DNA of 64,000 nt from Fluviicoccus keumensis (GCF_004217445.1 NZ_SHKX01000012.1:496001-560000); one strand, 5' to 3'; shown: positions 9,053 to 17,541, counted from the first letter of the stretch. Notes: a model not told the origin generated them from the letters alone. Numbers and translations are program-made.

Positions 9053-9886
9053 GTGGCCAAAGATAAAGCCAAAGCCAAAGCCAAAGTCATCGTCGTTACC
9101 TCGGGTAAGGGCGGCGTCGGCAAAACCACTACCAGCGCCTCGTTCGCTACCGGGCTGGCGCGCCGTGGTTACAAGACCGTCGTCATTGATTTTGACGTGG
9201 GTCTTCGTAACCTCGACCTGATCATGGGTTGCGAGCGCCGGGTGGTGTTCGACTTCGTGAACGTGATCCACAATGAAGCCCGCATCCAGCAAGCGCTGAT
9301 CAAGGACAAGAATCTTGAAAACCTGTATGTCCTGGCCGCTTCCCAGACTCGTGACAAGGACGCTCTCACCCAGGACGGCGTTGAACGTGTCCTGAATGAA
9401 CTGAAGAATGACTTCGACTTCATTATCTGCGACTCTCCCGCCGGTATCGAAAAGGGTGCGCATCTGGCCATGTATTTTGCTGATGAGGCCCTGATTGTCA
9501 CCAACCCCGAAGTATCATCGGTGCGTGACTCTGACCGCGTGCTGGGCCTGCTGGCCAGCAAAACGCAGAAGGTCGAGTCAGGCCAAGGCCGTCTGAAGGA
9601 ACATCTGGTGCTGACCCGCTACAATCCCAAGCGTGTCGAGCAGGGTGAGATGATGTCTGTGGATGATGTCAAGGAAATCCTGTCCATTGAACTGTTGGGC
9701 GCCATTCCGGAATCTCCGGCCGTGCTGACCTCCTCCAACGACGGTTCGCCAGTCATTAACGATCAGGAAAGCGACGCCGGCAAGGCTTACGACGACTTGG
9801 TCGCCCGTTTCCTGGGCGAGGACCGCCCGCATCGTTTCATGAACGTAGAGAAGAAGGGATTGCTCGCCTGGTTGCTGGGGAGTTAA
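9053..9886 (+). CDS. minD: Septum site-determining ATPase MinD
   Basis: 277 residues, GTG start behind GGGGGAA. Deviant Walker A motif SGKGGVGKTT (signature Lys19, P-loop Lys24), DFDVGLRNLDLIMG switch region, and a C-terminal amphipathic helix (KKGLLAWLLGS) for membrane binding. It oscillates with MinE and recruits MinC. Odd feature: the N-terminus is about eight residues longer than in E. coli MinD because of a Lys/Ala run encoded by a tandem hexanucleotide. No alternative ATG, GTG or TTG after the run would remove it. Confidence 0.97.
   Translation: MAKDKAKAKAKVIVVTSGKGGVGKTTTSASFATGLARRGYKTVVIDFDVGLRNLDLIMGCERRVVFDFVNVIHNEARIQQALIKDKNLENLYVLAASQTRDKDALTQDGVERVLNELKNDFDFIICDSPAGIEKGAHLAMYFADEALIVTNPEVSSVRDSDRVLGLLASKTQKVESGQGRLKEHLVLTRYNPKRVEQGEMMSVDDVKEILSIELLGAIPESPAVLTSSNDGSPVINDQESDAGKAYDDLVARFLGEDRPHRFMNVEKKGLLAWLLGS
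9065..9085 (+). repeat. Tandem AAAGCC hexanucleotide repeat inside the minD start region
   Basis: Three AAAGCC units plus a final AAA run in frame directly after codon 4 of minD and encode a Lys-Ala alternation. Copy-number change by slippage would keep the reading frame and alter only the length of the basic N-terminal tail. Confidence 0.7.
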
Positions 9887-9889
9887 GTC

Positions 9890-10171
9890 ATGGCTTGGTT
9901 TGATAGCCTTTTTGGCACCGACAAAAAAAATACGGCCTCCAAAGCCAAGGAGCGCCTGATGGTCGTGGTCGCCACCCAGCGTGGAGACCGTGACAGTTCA
10001 GGCGCGTCGTACCTGCCGAAGCTGCGCGAGGAAATCCTTGCCGTTGTGCGCAAGTATATTCAGGTGCCTGACAGCGCCGTGGATATCAAGCAGCAGAAAA
10101 AGGATGGCATGGAAGTCCTGGAAATGGACATCACCCTCCCCGACGAAAACGGCATTCAGCCCAAGCTCTGA
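9890..10171 (+). CDS. minE: Cell division topological specificity factor MinE
   Basis: 93 residues. MinE stimulates MinD ATPase and drives pole-to-pole oscillation. Seen: the N-terminal membrane-targeting segment MAWFDSLFG, the MinD-contacting stretch AKERLMVVVATQRGD around residues 19-34, and the dimerisation domain with YLPKLREEILAVVRKYI. It starts three bases after the minD stop, with GGGGAG overlapping the minD end, so translational coupling is likely. Confidence 0.96.
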   Translation: MAWFDSLFGTDKKNTASKAKERLMVVVATQRGDRDSSGASYLPKLREEILAVVRKYIQVPDSAVDIKQQKKDGMEVLEMDITLPDENGIQPKL

Positions 10172-10180
10172 ATGCTTCAA

Positions 10181-10213
10181 GGCCCGTCATCATTGACGGG
10201 CCTTCGTTTTTTA
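10181..10213 (+). terminator. Rho-independent terminator of minCDE
   Basis: A nine-base-pair GC-rich stem, GGCCCGTCA (10181-10189) with TGACGGGCC (10194-10202), a TCAT loop and then a T-rich run. It lies nine bases after the minE stop. Confidence 0.9.
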
Positions 10214-10252
10214 TCGCAGAATTCCCGCCTCGTTTAATCCGGAAGCCCACTC

Positions 10253-10549
10253 ATGGCCCTGTCACAACCCGCCCGTTTCGGTGAAGATTGGAGCGACGAT
10301 CGCGTTCGCGGCTACCTTAATCGTCAGCCGCCCGCTGGCGTCAATGCCGATTTTCATGTCCTGAATACCGCTTACAAGCACATGCGCGCCTATGATTTCG
10401 AGCGTTTTATCTGTTTCTTCCTTGAGGAAGGCCGGGACATCAACGCCGTTAACGAGGACGGAAAGACCCTGCTTGATCTCGTCAGGCAGCATCCCATTTC
10501 CCTGGACTTCGTGCATATTCTGGAAGACGCGACTCAAAAGGCCGCGTAA
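10253..10549 (+). CDS. PA4642-family small protein
   Basis: 98 residues. The pattern W.DDRVRGYLNRQPPAGVNADFHVL..AY..MRA.DFERF..FF.E.GRDINA.N..G.TLLDL matches the short conserved proteins named after Pseudomonas PA4642; the end resembles one ankyrin-like helix pair. No signal peptide. Function unknown. GGAAG is well placed before the ATG. The gene stands alone, flanked by the min terminator and a convergent TetR gene. Confidence 0.75.
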   Translation: MALSQPARFGEDWSDDRVRGYLNRQPPAGVNADFHVLNTAYKHMRAYDFERFICFFLEEGRDINAVNEDGKTLLDLVRQHPISLDFVHILEDATQKAA

Positions 10550-10553
10550 TCAA

Positions 10554-10579
10554 CAGGCCGGGGAAATCCCTCCGGCCTG
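10554..10579. terminator. Hairpin between convergent genes
   Basis: CAGGCCGG (10554-10561) and CCGGCCTG (10572-10579) pair in the 35-base gap between the PA4642-family gene and the TetR gene, with a GGA/TCC extension inside the loop. No clear T-run on either side, so termination is only a guess. Confidence 0.4.
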
Positions 10580-10584
10580 CGTCA

Positions 10585-11181
10585 CTATCGGGCGAACATC
10601 GCCCAGCAGGCTTCTTCAGCCTGTTCCAATGACTCCCGGCTCAAGCTCAGATAGCCGTTATAGGCCGCCTTTCGCACCCCCACGAACGCCCCCCAGATCA
10701 GGGCCATCAGCACGCCCGGTTCGATGGCCCGCGCCGTACCTTTCGCCCTCGCCTCCACACAAAAGTGCCAAATTGGCAGCAACACCTGTAATTCAATTTG
10801 ACGGCTCTCGTCATCAAGATAGGGCAAATGATCCTGCATCTCCAAAAAATGGAACTCCTGGGGATATATATCCGCAAAACGCGTCAGTCGCTCCCAGAAC
10901 TGATGGAACAGCGTGCGCGCCGGTAAGGCAAAATCAAAACCGCCTTCCATCAGGGTGTCACGCAAAATGGATTTGGCGCGACGGAACACAGCATTGACCA
11001 GCTCTTCCTTGCTGGCGAAATACCGGTAGATCGTTCCGGTGCCGACATCCGCCAGTTTGGCGACATCCGGTACGGCGGCGCCGTGAAAGCCCTTTTGCGC
11101 AAAGAGCGTCAATGCGGCCAGGAGAATGGCATCTTGTTTCTGTTGCTGCTTGGCAGGTAAAGGCGATGCGCCTGTGTTCAT
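10585..11181 (-). CDS. TetR/AcrR family transcriptional regulator
   Basis: 198 residues. The N-terminal helix-turn-helix is clear (ILLAALTLFAQKGFHGAAVPDVAKLADVGTGTIYRYFASKEELVNAVF, about residues 18-65). The C-terminal part is the ligand and dimer domain, with an H-x-L-E-M-Q segment typical of the subgroup that controls fatty-acid or efflux genes. It is divergent from the DUF2804 gene across a perfect palindrome starting 18 bases from its own ATG, so it probably represses itself and that neighbour. Ligand unknown. Confidence 0.9.
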   Translation of the reverse strand: MNTGASPLPAKQQQKQDAILLAALTLFAQKGFHGAAVPDVAKLADVGTGTIYRYFASKEELVNAVFRRAKSILRDTLMEGGFDFALPARTLFHQFWERLTRFADIYPQEFHFLEMQDHLPYLDDESRQIELQVLLPIWHFCVEARAKGTARAIEPGVLMALIWGAFVGVRKAAYNGYLSLSRESLEQAEEACWAMFAR

Positions 11182-11198
11182 GACGTCAATTTCCAGTT

Positions 11199-11220
11199 CA
11201 TGAATGAATATTCATTCATG
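11199..11220. promoter_or_regulatory. Perfect 22-bp palindrome, predicted TetR-family operator
   Basis: The 22 bases read identically on both strands; the core is TGAATGAATATTCATTCA. Repeats of TGAATGA/TCATTCA are typical of AcrR-type operators. It lies between the divergent TetR and DUF2804 genes and would cover both promoters. Confidence 0.85.
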
Positions 11221-11347
11221 TATTGCGCCGTTTTTAGTGAGAAATGTCAAGTCGCGCCGGGTGTCGGCCGGATGGCGCATAAAGGCAATTTTCGCTTTTT
11301 TTGCGACTATACTCTTTCTGATCTTGCCACCTGCAGCAGTCCCGACC

Positions 11348-12388
11348 ATGTACCAGCCCCTTGACGCCGAAAGCCCCCTGATCGTGAATGGCAAACCCCG
11401 CTTTGGCCATTTTCGAGATTCCCTTCGTCATATCAATCGTGATGACTTCATTTACCGGAATGCGTTCGGCGAGGTTCGCAGCAAGCTGGCCTCATGGGTC
11501 GGGAACAAGGACTTTCAATATCTGGGCGGCATGAGCGGCACCCTGATTTTTGGATGTGCGCTGGCTCATTTGCGCTACATGGCTGTGGCCTTTGTTTATG
11601 TCTATGACGTCAACACCCGCCAGCTGTGGTCCCGTTCGTGGCGCAGCCCGGTCGGGCTGGGGCTGACACTCGCCTCCAATCCACGTGAGGGCGAATCCCG
11701 CTTTCACCTCCCCGGACTGGTCGACATCCGGCTGAATTACCGCAATCAGCCCCGGGAAAAGACACTGGTGATCCATTGCAAGGAGCTGACGTTGGAAGCC
11801 CGGCTCGACGAGCAAGACTTTGAGCCGATGTCGTTATGCACCCGTACTGGCTACAGCGGCTTTACCTATGCCTGCAAGGTTGCCGGTCAACCTCTTTATG
11901 GTTTCCTGGAACTGAACGGCAAACGGCATGATTTGGCCGAGATCGGAGCCTATGGCCATCATGATTTTTCCTGCGGCTACATGCGGCGCGAAACCTGGTG
12001 GAACTGGGCCTGCTTTTCCGGCGTGATACAGGAGGGCCCGCGTAAAGGCCAGCGAATCGGCCTGAATGTTTCCGCGGGAGTCAACGAAACCGGCTTCAGT
12101 GAAAACTGCTTCTGGCTCAACGGTAAATTGATCCCCCTGCATTTCACGCGTTTTGACTTTGATCCCGAGAACCCCTTGGAAACCTGGGAAGTTACCGCGG
12201 ATAACAATACGTTGCGGCTTCGCTTCCAGCCCATGGGCATGCATCGGGAGGTAGTGCGAGCCGGGCTGGTTACCAGTCATTTCCGTCAGGTCTTCGGTGA
12301 GTTCAGTGGTTGTATGCTGGTGGATAACGAAGAAATCAGCTTGAATGGGCTTACAGGTTTTGTTGAAGACCAGTACATCAAATGGTGA
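11348..12388 (+). CDS. DUF2804 domain protein
   Basis: 346 residues from the ATG at 11348. A longer frame is open back to 11204, but that ATG lies inside the palindromic operator and the extra residues do not look like the family, so the shorter form is preferred even though its ribosome-binding site is weak. The pattern fits DUF2804 (PLIVNGKPRFGHFRD near the start, GHHDFSCGYMRRETWWNWACFSG at about 205-227, NCFWLNGK later), a beta-rich family of unknown biochemical function. It is probably regulated by the divergent TetR protein. The peroxiredoxin gene follows four bases later. Confidence 0.75.
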   Translation: MYQPLDAESPLIVNGKPRFGHFRDSLRHINRDDFIYRNAFGEVRSKLASWVGNKDFQYLGGMSGTLIFGCALAHLRYMAVAFVYVYDVNTRQLWSRSWRSPVGLGLTLASNPREGESRFHLPGLVDIRLNYRNQPREKTLVIHCKELTLEARLDEQDFEPMSLCTRTGYSGFTYACKVAGQPLYGFLELNGKRHDLAEIGAYGHHDFSCGYMRRETWWNWACFSGVIQEGPRKGQRIGLNVSAGVNETGFSENCFWLNGKLIPLHFTRFDFDPENPLETWEVTADNNTLRLRFQPMGMHREVVRAGLVTSHFRQVFGEFSGCMLVDNEEISLNGLTGFVEDQYIKW

Positions 12389-12392
12389 CGCC

Positions 12393-12911
12393 ATGAAACG
12401 TTTCGCTGCCGCCTTGCTTGCCGCTATCGTTGCCCTGCCCGCCCTGGCTGACTGGGTTGGCATGAAAGCACCCGCCTTTTCCTTGCCGGACCAGAGTGGA
12501 AAAGTCCGTACCCTGGACGAGTTCAAGGGACGCTGGGTGGTGCTCTACTTTTATCCCAAGGATGCAACGCCGGGTTGCACCGAGGAGGCCAAGCGCTTTC
12601 GCGACCAGTTCGCCAGCTTCAGCAAGCAGGGCATCGTGGTGCTTGGGGTCAGCCTGGATTCCGTGGAGTCCCACAAGCGCTTTGCGGACGACCTGAAGCT
12701 GCCGTTTGCCCTCCTTTCGGACAGTCAGCGCCAGCTATCAACAAAGTTGGACGTCTTGGGCGGCTTTGGCCCCGTCAGCTATACCCGACGTGAAACCTTC
12801 CTGATTGATCCGAAAGGAGAAATCGTTACCCGCTATAAATCGGTCGATACCAGCCAGCACGCTTCCCAGGTACTGGCCGACGTTGCCCGTCTCGGCAAAG
12901 CCGTCAAGTAA
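12393..12911 (+). CDS. Periplasmic Bcp-type peroxiredoxin with one cysteine
   Basis: 172 residues. An N-terminal signal peptide (about 1-19, ending ALPALA) points to export. AhpC/TSA thioredoxin fold with FYPKDATPGCTEEAKRFRDQF; the peroxidatic cysteine is C62. Typical Bcp proteins have a resolving cysteine five residues later, but Lys is found there, and I see no other cysteine in the protein, so it should work as a 1-Cys enzyme needing an outside thiol reductant. It starts four bases after the DUF2804 stop and is probably in the TetR-controlled unit. Confidence 0.88.
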   Translation: MKRFAAALLAAIVALPALADWVGMKAPAFSLPDQSGKVRTLDEFKGRWVVLYFYPKDATPGCTEEAKRFRDQFASFSKQGIVVLGVSLDSVESHKRFADDLKLPFALLSDSQRQLSTKLDVLGGFGPVSYTRRETFLIDPKGEIVTRYKSVDTSQHASQVLADVARLGKAVK

Positions 12912-12993
12912 GTGCGAATCTTGTCCGGCAACTTTTTGCCGGGCAACCCTCATGGGCGGGTATGCTGCTTTTCTTTTGCATACCGGATTCATC

Positions 12994-13440
12994 ATGAATC
13001 GCATCGGCGCCCTGATTGCCTCCGTGCGCATCTACCTGCGAACACTGTTGTTTGATGTTGGCTTTGACCACTACATCAGTTTGCAGATTATTCCGTTGGT
13101 TTATCTGCTCGTCTTGGTGGTCTCTCCTCCCGCTATTGCCTGGCTGGTGTGGCTGGCTTTCGGTTTTGGCACCGCGACCGGACTGGCTGCCGTTTTTCTG
13201 GCCCCCTTTGTCTTTTTGGCTTGGGTTTCCTGTTGTCGAGTCGTACTGGAACTGTTAATAGTAGTCTTCAGGATAACTGACCAACTTGATGAGGTGGCCG
13301 TGATGCGTGAATCCGTGGACAAGTTGTCCACCCTCAGCGAAGTCACCGTCTTCACCCGTCCCCTGACCCGTTTTCTCAAACCCGCTTCCGTGCGCGATCG
13401 TGACCGGCCTCCCCCTTCTGGACCGGGGTCACGGCGCTAA
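12994..13440 (+). CDS. DUF4282 small membrane protein
   Basis: 148 residues. Two strong hydrophobic segments (about 30-52 and 55-78) are followed by a hydrophobic-charged helix (VVLELLIVVFRITDQLDEVA) typical of DUF4282 and then a basic, Pro-rich tail. The start at 12994 gives the family-like N-terminus MNRIGALIASVRIYLRTLLF. Function unknown. The serine hydrolase gene follows 18 bases later. Confidence 0.65.
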   Translation: MNRIGALIASVRIYLRTLLFDVGFDHYISLQIIPLVYLLVLVVSPPAIAWLVWLAFGFGTATGLAAVFLAPFVFLAWVSCCRVVLELLIVVFRITDQLDEVAVMRESVDKLSTLSEVTVFTRPLTRFLKPASVRDRDRPPPSGPGSRR

Positions 13441-13458
13441 GCCCGAGGATCCCGCTGT

Positions 13459-14742
13459 ATGAAATTGCTGTCGCTCAACCGCTGTCCGGTGCCCGCCAAT
13501 CTGGCCGAGGTGACCTCCTACGATCCCGGTCAGGAGGTCGATCCCGAATCGGTCGGCATGACCCGCAAACAGGTTGAGCGCATCTGGCGCGATGTCGAAA
13601 GGGCCTACAGGACGGGTTTCTCCCCCGCCATTACCATCTGCCTGCGGCGGCATGGCCAGATCATCCTCAACCGCGCTATTGGCCACGCCCGTGGCAATGG
13701 CCCGGAAGACACCCCCGATACCCCCAAGGTTCCGGCCACGCCTGACACCCGCATCTGCCTGTTTTCAGCCTCCAAGGTTGTAACCGCCATGCTGGTGCAT
13801 CTGCTGGATGAACGCGGTGAAATCGATCTGCTGGACCCGATCAGCCACTACATTCCCGAATATGGCAAGAACGGCAAGCAGGACGCCACCATCTATCATC
13901 TGCTGGCCCATCGCGGCGGCGTGCCCAGCCTGCCGCCCGGCACCGATCCCGAGTTCCTGTTCCGCCCCAAGGATGCCGCCGACCTGCTCTTCAACGCCAA
14001 GCCGATCGCACCCAGCGGCCATCGCGCCGCCTACCATGCGCTGACCGGCGGCTACATTCTGGGCGAGATCATCGAGCGCGTGACCGGCAAATCGCCACGG
14101 CAGTTCCTGCAGGAAAACGTCTGCGACCCAATGGGCATGGAAACCTTCAATTACGGCCTGGCGCCCGAATGGCGCGACAAGGTCGCGCTGAATTACAGCA
14201 CCGGCATCAAGCCGACGCTGGCCCCGGCCTGGTATCTGAAACAGATCCTTGGCGCCTCCATGGAAGAAGTCGAGCAATACACCAACGACGAACGCTTCAT
14301 GGATACCATCTGCCCGGCCGGCAACATCTACTCCACGGCTGAAGAAGCCGGCCGTTTCTTCCAGATGCTGCTCGACGGCGGCGTGTACCAGGGCAAGCAG
14401 ATTTTTGATCCGATGACCATCCGTCGCGCCACCATCGAAGTTTCACGGCCGGAAATCGACAAGATGCTGCTGCTGCCAATGCGCTACGCCATGGGCCCGA
14501 TGCTGGGCGACAGCCCGATCGGCCTCTACGGTCTCAATTGCAAGAATGCCTTCGGTCATCTGGGGTATATTTCGATTTTCTGCTGGGCGGATCCGGACCG
14601 GGCATTGTCGGCCAGCATCCTGACCTCCGGCAAAAGCCTGATCGGCCCCGGCATGCCGGCCATGATCAAGCTGGTAGCGGGCATCAGCCTGAACTGCAAG
14701 CGCTTGCCTTCATCGGAACGTCATCGCTTCGTGTTGCAATAA
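13459..14742 (+). CDS. Beta-lactamase-fold serine hydrolase (class C / EstB type)
   Basis: 427 residues with no evident signal peptide, so probably cytoplasmic. The nucleophile motif SASK (S103-K106) is followed by YHAL near Y192 at the Tyr motif position; the second half has the FGHLGYISIFCW..P block in place of a KTG-like motif. This pattern suits esterases or peptidases of the family better than true beta-lactamases. Substrate unknown. GAGGA precedes the start. A DUF4282 gene lies just upstream and a fatty-acid desaturase 37 bases downstream, hinting at lipid-related work (inference only). Confidence 0.8.
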   Translation: MKLLSLNRCPVPANLAEVTSYDPGQEVDPESVGMTRKQVERIWRDVERAYRTGFSPAITICLRRHGQIILNRAIGHARGNGPEDTPDTPKVPATPDTRICLFSASKVVTAMLVHLLDERGEIDLLDPISHYIPEYGKNGKQDATIYHLLAHRGGVPSLPPGTDPEFLFRPKDAADLLFNAKPIAPSGHRAAYHALTGGYILGEIIERVTGKSPRQFLQENVCDPMGMETFNYGLAPEWRDKVALNYSTGIKPTLAPAWYLKQILGASMEEVEQYTNDERFMDTICPAGNIYSTAEEAGRFFQMLLDGGVYQGKQIFDPMTIRRATIEVSRPEIDKMLLLPMRYAMGPMLGDSPIGLYGLNCKNAFGHLGYISIFCWADPDRALSASILTSGKSLIGPGMPAMIKLVAGISLNCKRLPSSERHRFVLQ

Positions 14743-14752
14743 ACGCTATAAT
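14724..14752 (+). promoter_or_regulatory. Possible promoter of the desaturase gene
   Basis: A consensus -10 box TATAAT (14747-14752) overlaps the end of the serine hydrolase gene; the best -35 at 17-base spacing (TCGCTT) is poor. It lies 28 bases before the desaturase start. Confidence 0.4.
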
Positions 14753-14779
14753 TAATATACACATGTTTTGGAGTGCTTC

Positions 14780-15958
14780 ATGAGCCAAGCCGAAGTCAAG
14801 CCCCCTATCAACTGGCCGGCCTTCATCATCCTCTTTTCGACGCCGATCGCAGCTCTGATCGCCATTCCGCTGTACGCGATGTATGCCGATTTCAGCATGG
14901 CGGCCTGGGCGCTGATGGTCGGCTATCTGTATGCCAACGGCTTGGGCATCACCATGGGCTATCACCGCCTGTGGTCGCATCGCGCCTTTGAAGCACATTG
15001 GCTGGTCAAGATCCCGCTGATGTTGTTCGGCACCGCCGCCATCCAGAACAGCATCCTGATGTGGGGCTCGGGTCACCGCGTCCACCACCGTCATGTCGAT
15101 GAGATCGACAAGGATCCCTACTCCGCCAAGCGCGGCTTCTGGTTCTCGCACATGGGCTGGATGATCCGGGATTACCCGACCGGCTATGCCGACTTCAGCA
15201 ACGCCCAGGATCTGCTGAAAGACCCGATCGTGATGTTCCAGCACAACCACTACATCAAGCTGGTGCTGCTGATGAACTTCGGTGTGCCGATGCTGTTCGG
15301 CTGGCTGGTCGGTGACTTCTGGGGCGTCGTGCTGCTGATGGGGCTGCTGCGCCTGGTGCTTAGCCACCACACCACCTTCTTCATCAATTCGCTGGCGCAC
15401 ATGTGGGGCAGCCAGCCCTATACGGATGAAAATACCGCCCGCGATAACTTCGTGCTGGCCTTCTTCACCTACGGCGAGGGCTATCACAACTACCACCACA
15501 TCTTCCAGTATGACTACCGGAACGGCGTGAAGTGGTGGCAGTACGACCCCACCAAGTGGCTGATCGCCGCCTGCTCGTGGGTGGGCCTGACCAAGAACCT
15601 GAAGCGTGTGCCCGACTTCACCATCCGCAAGGCGCAGGTGCAGATGCAGTTCAAGCGCGCCCAGCTGCAGCTGGAAAAGTCAGCGATGCGCCTGCCGACC
15701 GTGGATGTCGAAGCGCTGAAACAACGCATGCAGCAGGAATACGACACTTTCATGGCCACCCTCAACGACTGGGGCAAGCTGAAGGAAGAATGGTACGCCG
15801 AGAAGAAGCAGGCGCTGGCGGACAAGAAGCAGGAACTGACCCAGAAGTGGGAAGAAGCCAGCTTCACCAACCGCTTCAAGGAAATGGAAGACCGCCTGAA
15901 GGAACAAAGCCGTCGTCTGGAAATGATGATGCGCAAGAGCTTCCCCAGCGCTGTTTGA
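14780..15958 (+). CDS. Acyl-CoA desaturase with C-terminal coiled coil
   Basis: 392 residues, ATG behind GGAG. Membrane-bound delta-9-type desaturase: hydrophobic helices and three histidine clusters, HRLWSH (about 74-79), HRVHHRH (about 103-109) and HNYHH (about 238-242), which bind the di-iron centre. It introduces a double bond into fatty acyl chains using oxygen and an electron donor. From about residue 290 the protein continues as a charged coiled coil of ~100 residues, absent from minimal desaturases and possibly a protein-contact or oligomerisation arm. A strong terminator follows. Confidence 0.9.
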   Translation: MSQAEVKPPINWPAFIILFSTPIAALIAIPLYAMYADFSMAAWALMVGYLYANGLGITMGYHRLWSHRAFEAHWLVKIPLMLFGTAAIQNSILMWGSGHRVHHRHVDEIDKDPYSAKRGFWFSHMGWMIRDYPTGYADFSNAQDLLKDPIVMFQHNHYIKLVLLMNFGVPMLFGWLVGDFWGVVLLMGLLRLVLSHHTTFFINSLAHMWGSQPYTDENTARDNFVLAFFTYGEGYHNYHHIFQYDYRNGVKWWQYDPTKWLIAACSWVGLTKNLKRVPDFTIRKAQVQMQFKRAQLQLEKSAMRLPTVDVEALKQRMQQEYDTFMATLNDWGKLKEEWYAEKKQALADKKQELTQKWEEASFTNRFKEMEDRLKEQSRRLEMMMRKSFPSAV

Positions 15959-15973
15959 GTGTGTCTGCACCAG

Positions 15974-16003
15974 AAAAGGGTCGCTTCTGCGGCCCTTTTT
16001 TTA
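15974..16003 (+). terminator. Rho-independent terminator after the desaturase gene
   Basis: AAAAGGGTCGC (15974-15984) pairs with GCGGCCCTTTT (15989-15999, one T-G wobble) around a TTCT loop, followed by a T-run. It starts 16 bases after the stop. Confidence 0.88.
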
Positions 16004-16077
16004 TCTGACGCGTGCAGTGGCTTTTCCGCAGAATCAATTCATAATGATTCCTGTTTACCACTTTCGCCATCTCCACC

Positions 16078-17535
16078 ATGCCTTCGCTCGAACAGCTCGC
16101 CTTTGACAACAGCTTTGCCCGTCTCTCTCCCGAGCTTTACACCCGGTTAACGCCTACCCCATTGCGTGATCCCTATCTGGTCCATGCCAATCCGGCGGTT
16201 GCCGAACTGCTCGATCTGGATTTGCAGCAACATCGCGCCGAGGAACTGGCCAGGTACTTTGGCGGACATGCCCTGCTCCCGGGCAGCGAGCCGTTGGCAA
16301 TGACCTATAGCGGCCATCAGTTCGGGCAGTACAACCCGCAATTGGGCGACGGGCGCGGCTTGCTGCTGGGCGAAGTTCTGAATGCCCGGGGCGAACGTTG
16401 GGACTTGCACCTGAAGGGAGCCGGACGCACCCCCTATTCCCGGTTTGGCGACGGTCGGGCGGTGCTGCGCTCCAGCATCCGCGAATACCTGTGCAGCGAG
16501 GCCATGCATGGGTTGGGCATTCCCACCACGCGCGCGCTGTGCATTGTCGGTTCCCGTGAACCCGTGCAACGTGAAACGCGGGAGCCGGGAGCCACCCTGC
16601 TCCGCGTCGCGGACAGCCACATCCGTTTCGGTCATTTTGAATGGCTGTTCAACAACCGGCCCGATTTGCTGCCCCGATTTGTCGATTACGTGATTGACCG
16701 GCATTACCCGGAATGCCGCGAAGCCGCCAGGCCGGTTGAAGCCTTCCTGCAGTCCGTGGTGGCGCGAACCGCTCGTTTGATGGCCGAATGGCAGCTGGCC
16801 GGGTTTGCGCACGGCGTCATGAATACCGATAACTTCTCCATTACCGGCGCGACCTTTGATTATGGTCCCTTCGGCTTCATGGACGCCTACGAGCCCGGTT
16901 ACGTCTGCAATCATTCCGACCATACCGGCCGCTATGCCTGGAACCAGCAGCCCAGCATCGGGCTGTGGAACCTCAACGCCCTCGCCTATGCCTTGTCGCC
17001 GTTGATCGAACGGGACGCCATTGTTGCCGCCTTGCAAAGCTATGAGCCGATCCTGCTGGAGCATTACTACGAAGGCATGGGCCGCAAGTTGGGTCTGGTT
17101 GAGCGTCGGCTGGAGGACACCGAACTCGCCATGGGATTGCTGGACCTGATGATGAAGCAAGGCATGGATTACACCCGCACGTTCCGCAGCCTCTGTGAGG
17201 CCCGGCGCGAGGATATCCGAAGCGTCCTGCGGGATGACTTCCCGGATCGGGAAGCCTTTGACGCCTGGTTTGAGCGCTATGTCGCCCGCCTGCGCCAGGA
17301 AGGACGCGATGATACTGATCGGCAAGAGGCCATGCGCCAGGCCAATCCCAAATATATCCTGCGCAATTATCTGGCGCAGACAGCCATTCAGAAGGCGGAG
17401 GCCGGGGATTTCAGTGAAGTGGACCGCTTGATGACGGTGTTGCAATCGCCGTTCGAGGAGTGGCCGGCGTTTGAGTCCTATGCTGCGCTGCCCCCGGACT
17501 GGGGGCGGAAAATGGAAATCAGCTGTTCGTCCTGA
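16078..17535 (+). CDS. selO: Protein adenylyltransferase SelO (YdiU)
   Basis: 485 residues, normal family length. SelO is a pseudokinase-fold enzyme that transfers AMP to Ser/Thr/Tyr of target proteins and takes part in redox homeostasis. Seen: YSGHQFGQYNPQLGDGRGLLLGE (nucleotide-binding loop, about 80-102), HLKGAGRTPYSRFGDGRAVLRSSIREYLCSEAMHGLGIPTTRAL, and the metal-binding GVMNTDNFSI..DYGPFGFMD segment (about 247-270). No Cys/Sec C-terminal motif is present, as usual in bacteria. It stands alone and converges with the queD-like gene, leaving only six bases between the stops. Confidence 0.95.
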   Translation: MPSLEQLAFDNSFARLSPELYTRLTPTPLRDPYLVHANPAVAELLDLDLQQHRAEELARYFGGHALLPGSEPLAMTYSGHQFGQYNPQLGDGRGLLLGEVLNARGERWDLHLKGAGRTPYSRFGDGRAVLRSSIREYLCSEAMHGLGIPTTRALCIVGSREPVQRETREPGATLLRVADSHIRFGHFEWLFNNRPDLLPRFVDYVIDRHYPECREAARPVEAFLQSVVARTARLMAEWQLAGFAHGVMNTDNFSITGATFDYGPFGFMDAYEPGYVCNHSDHTGRYAWNQQPSIGLWNLNALAYALSPLIERDAIVAALQSYEPILLEHYYEGMGRKLGLVERRLEDTELAMGLLDLMMKQGMDYTRTFRSLCEARREDIRSVLRDDFPDREAFDAWFERYVARLRQEGRDDTDRQEAMRQANPKYILRNYLAQTAIQKAEAGDFSEVDRLMTVLQSPFEEWPAFESYAALPPDWGRKMEISCSS

Positions 17536-17541
17536 TGCAGA

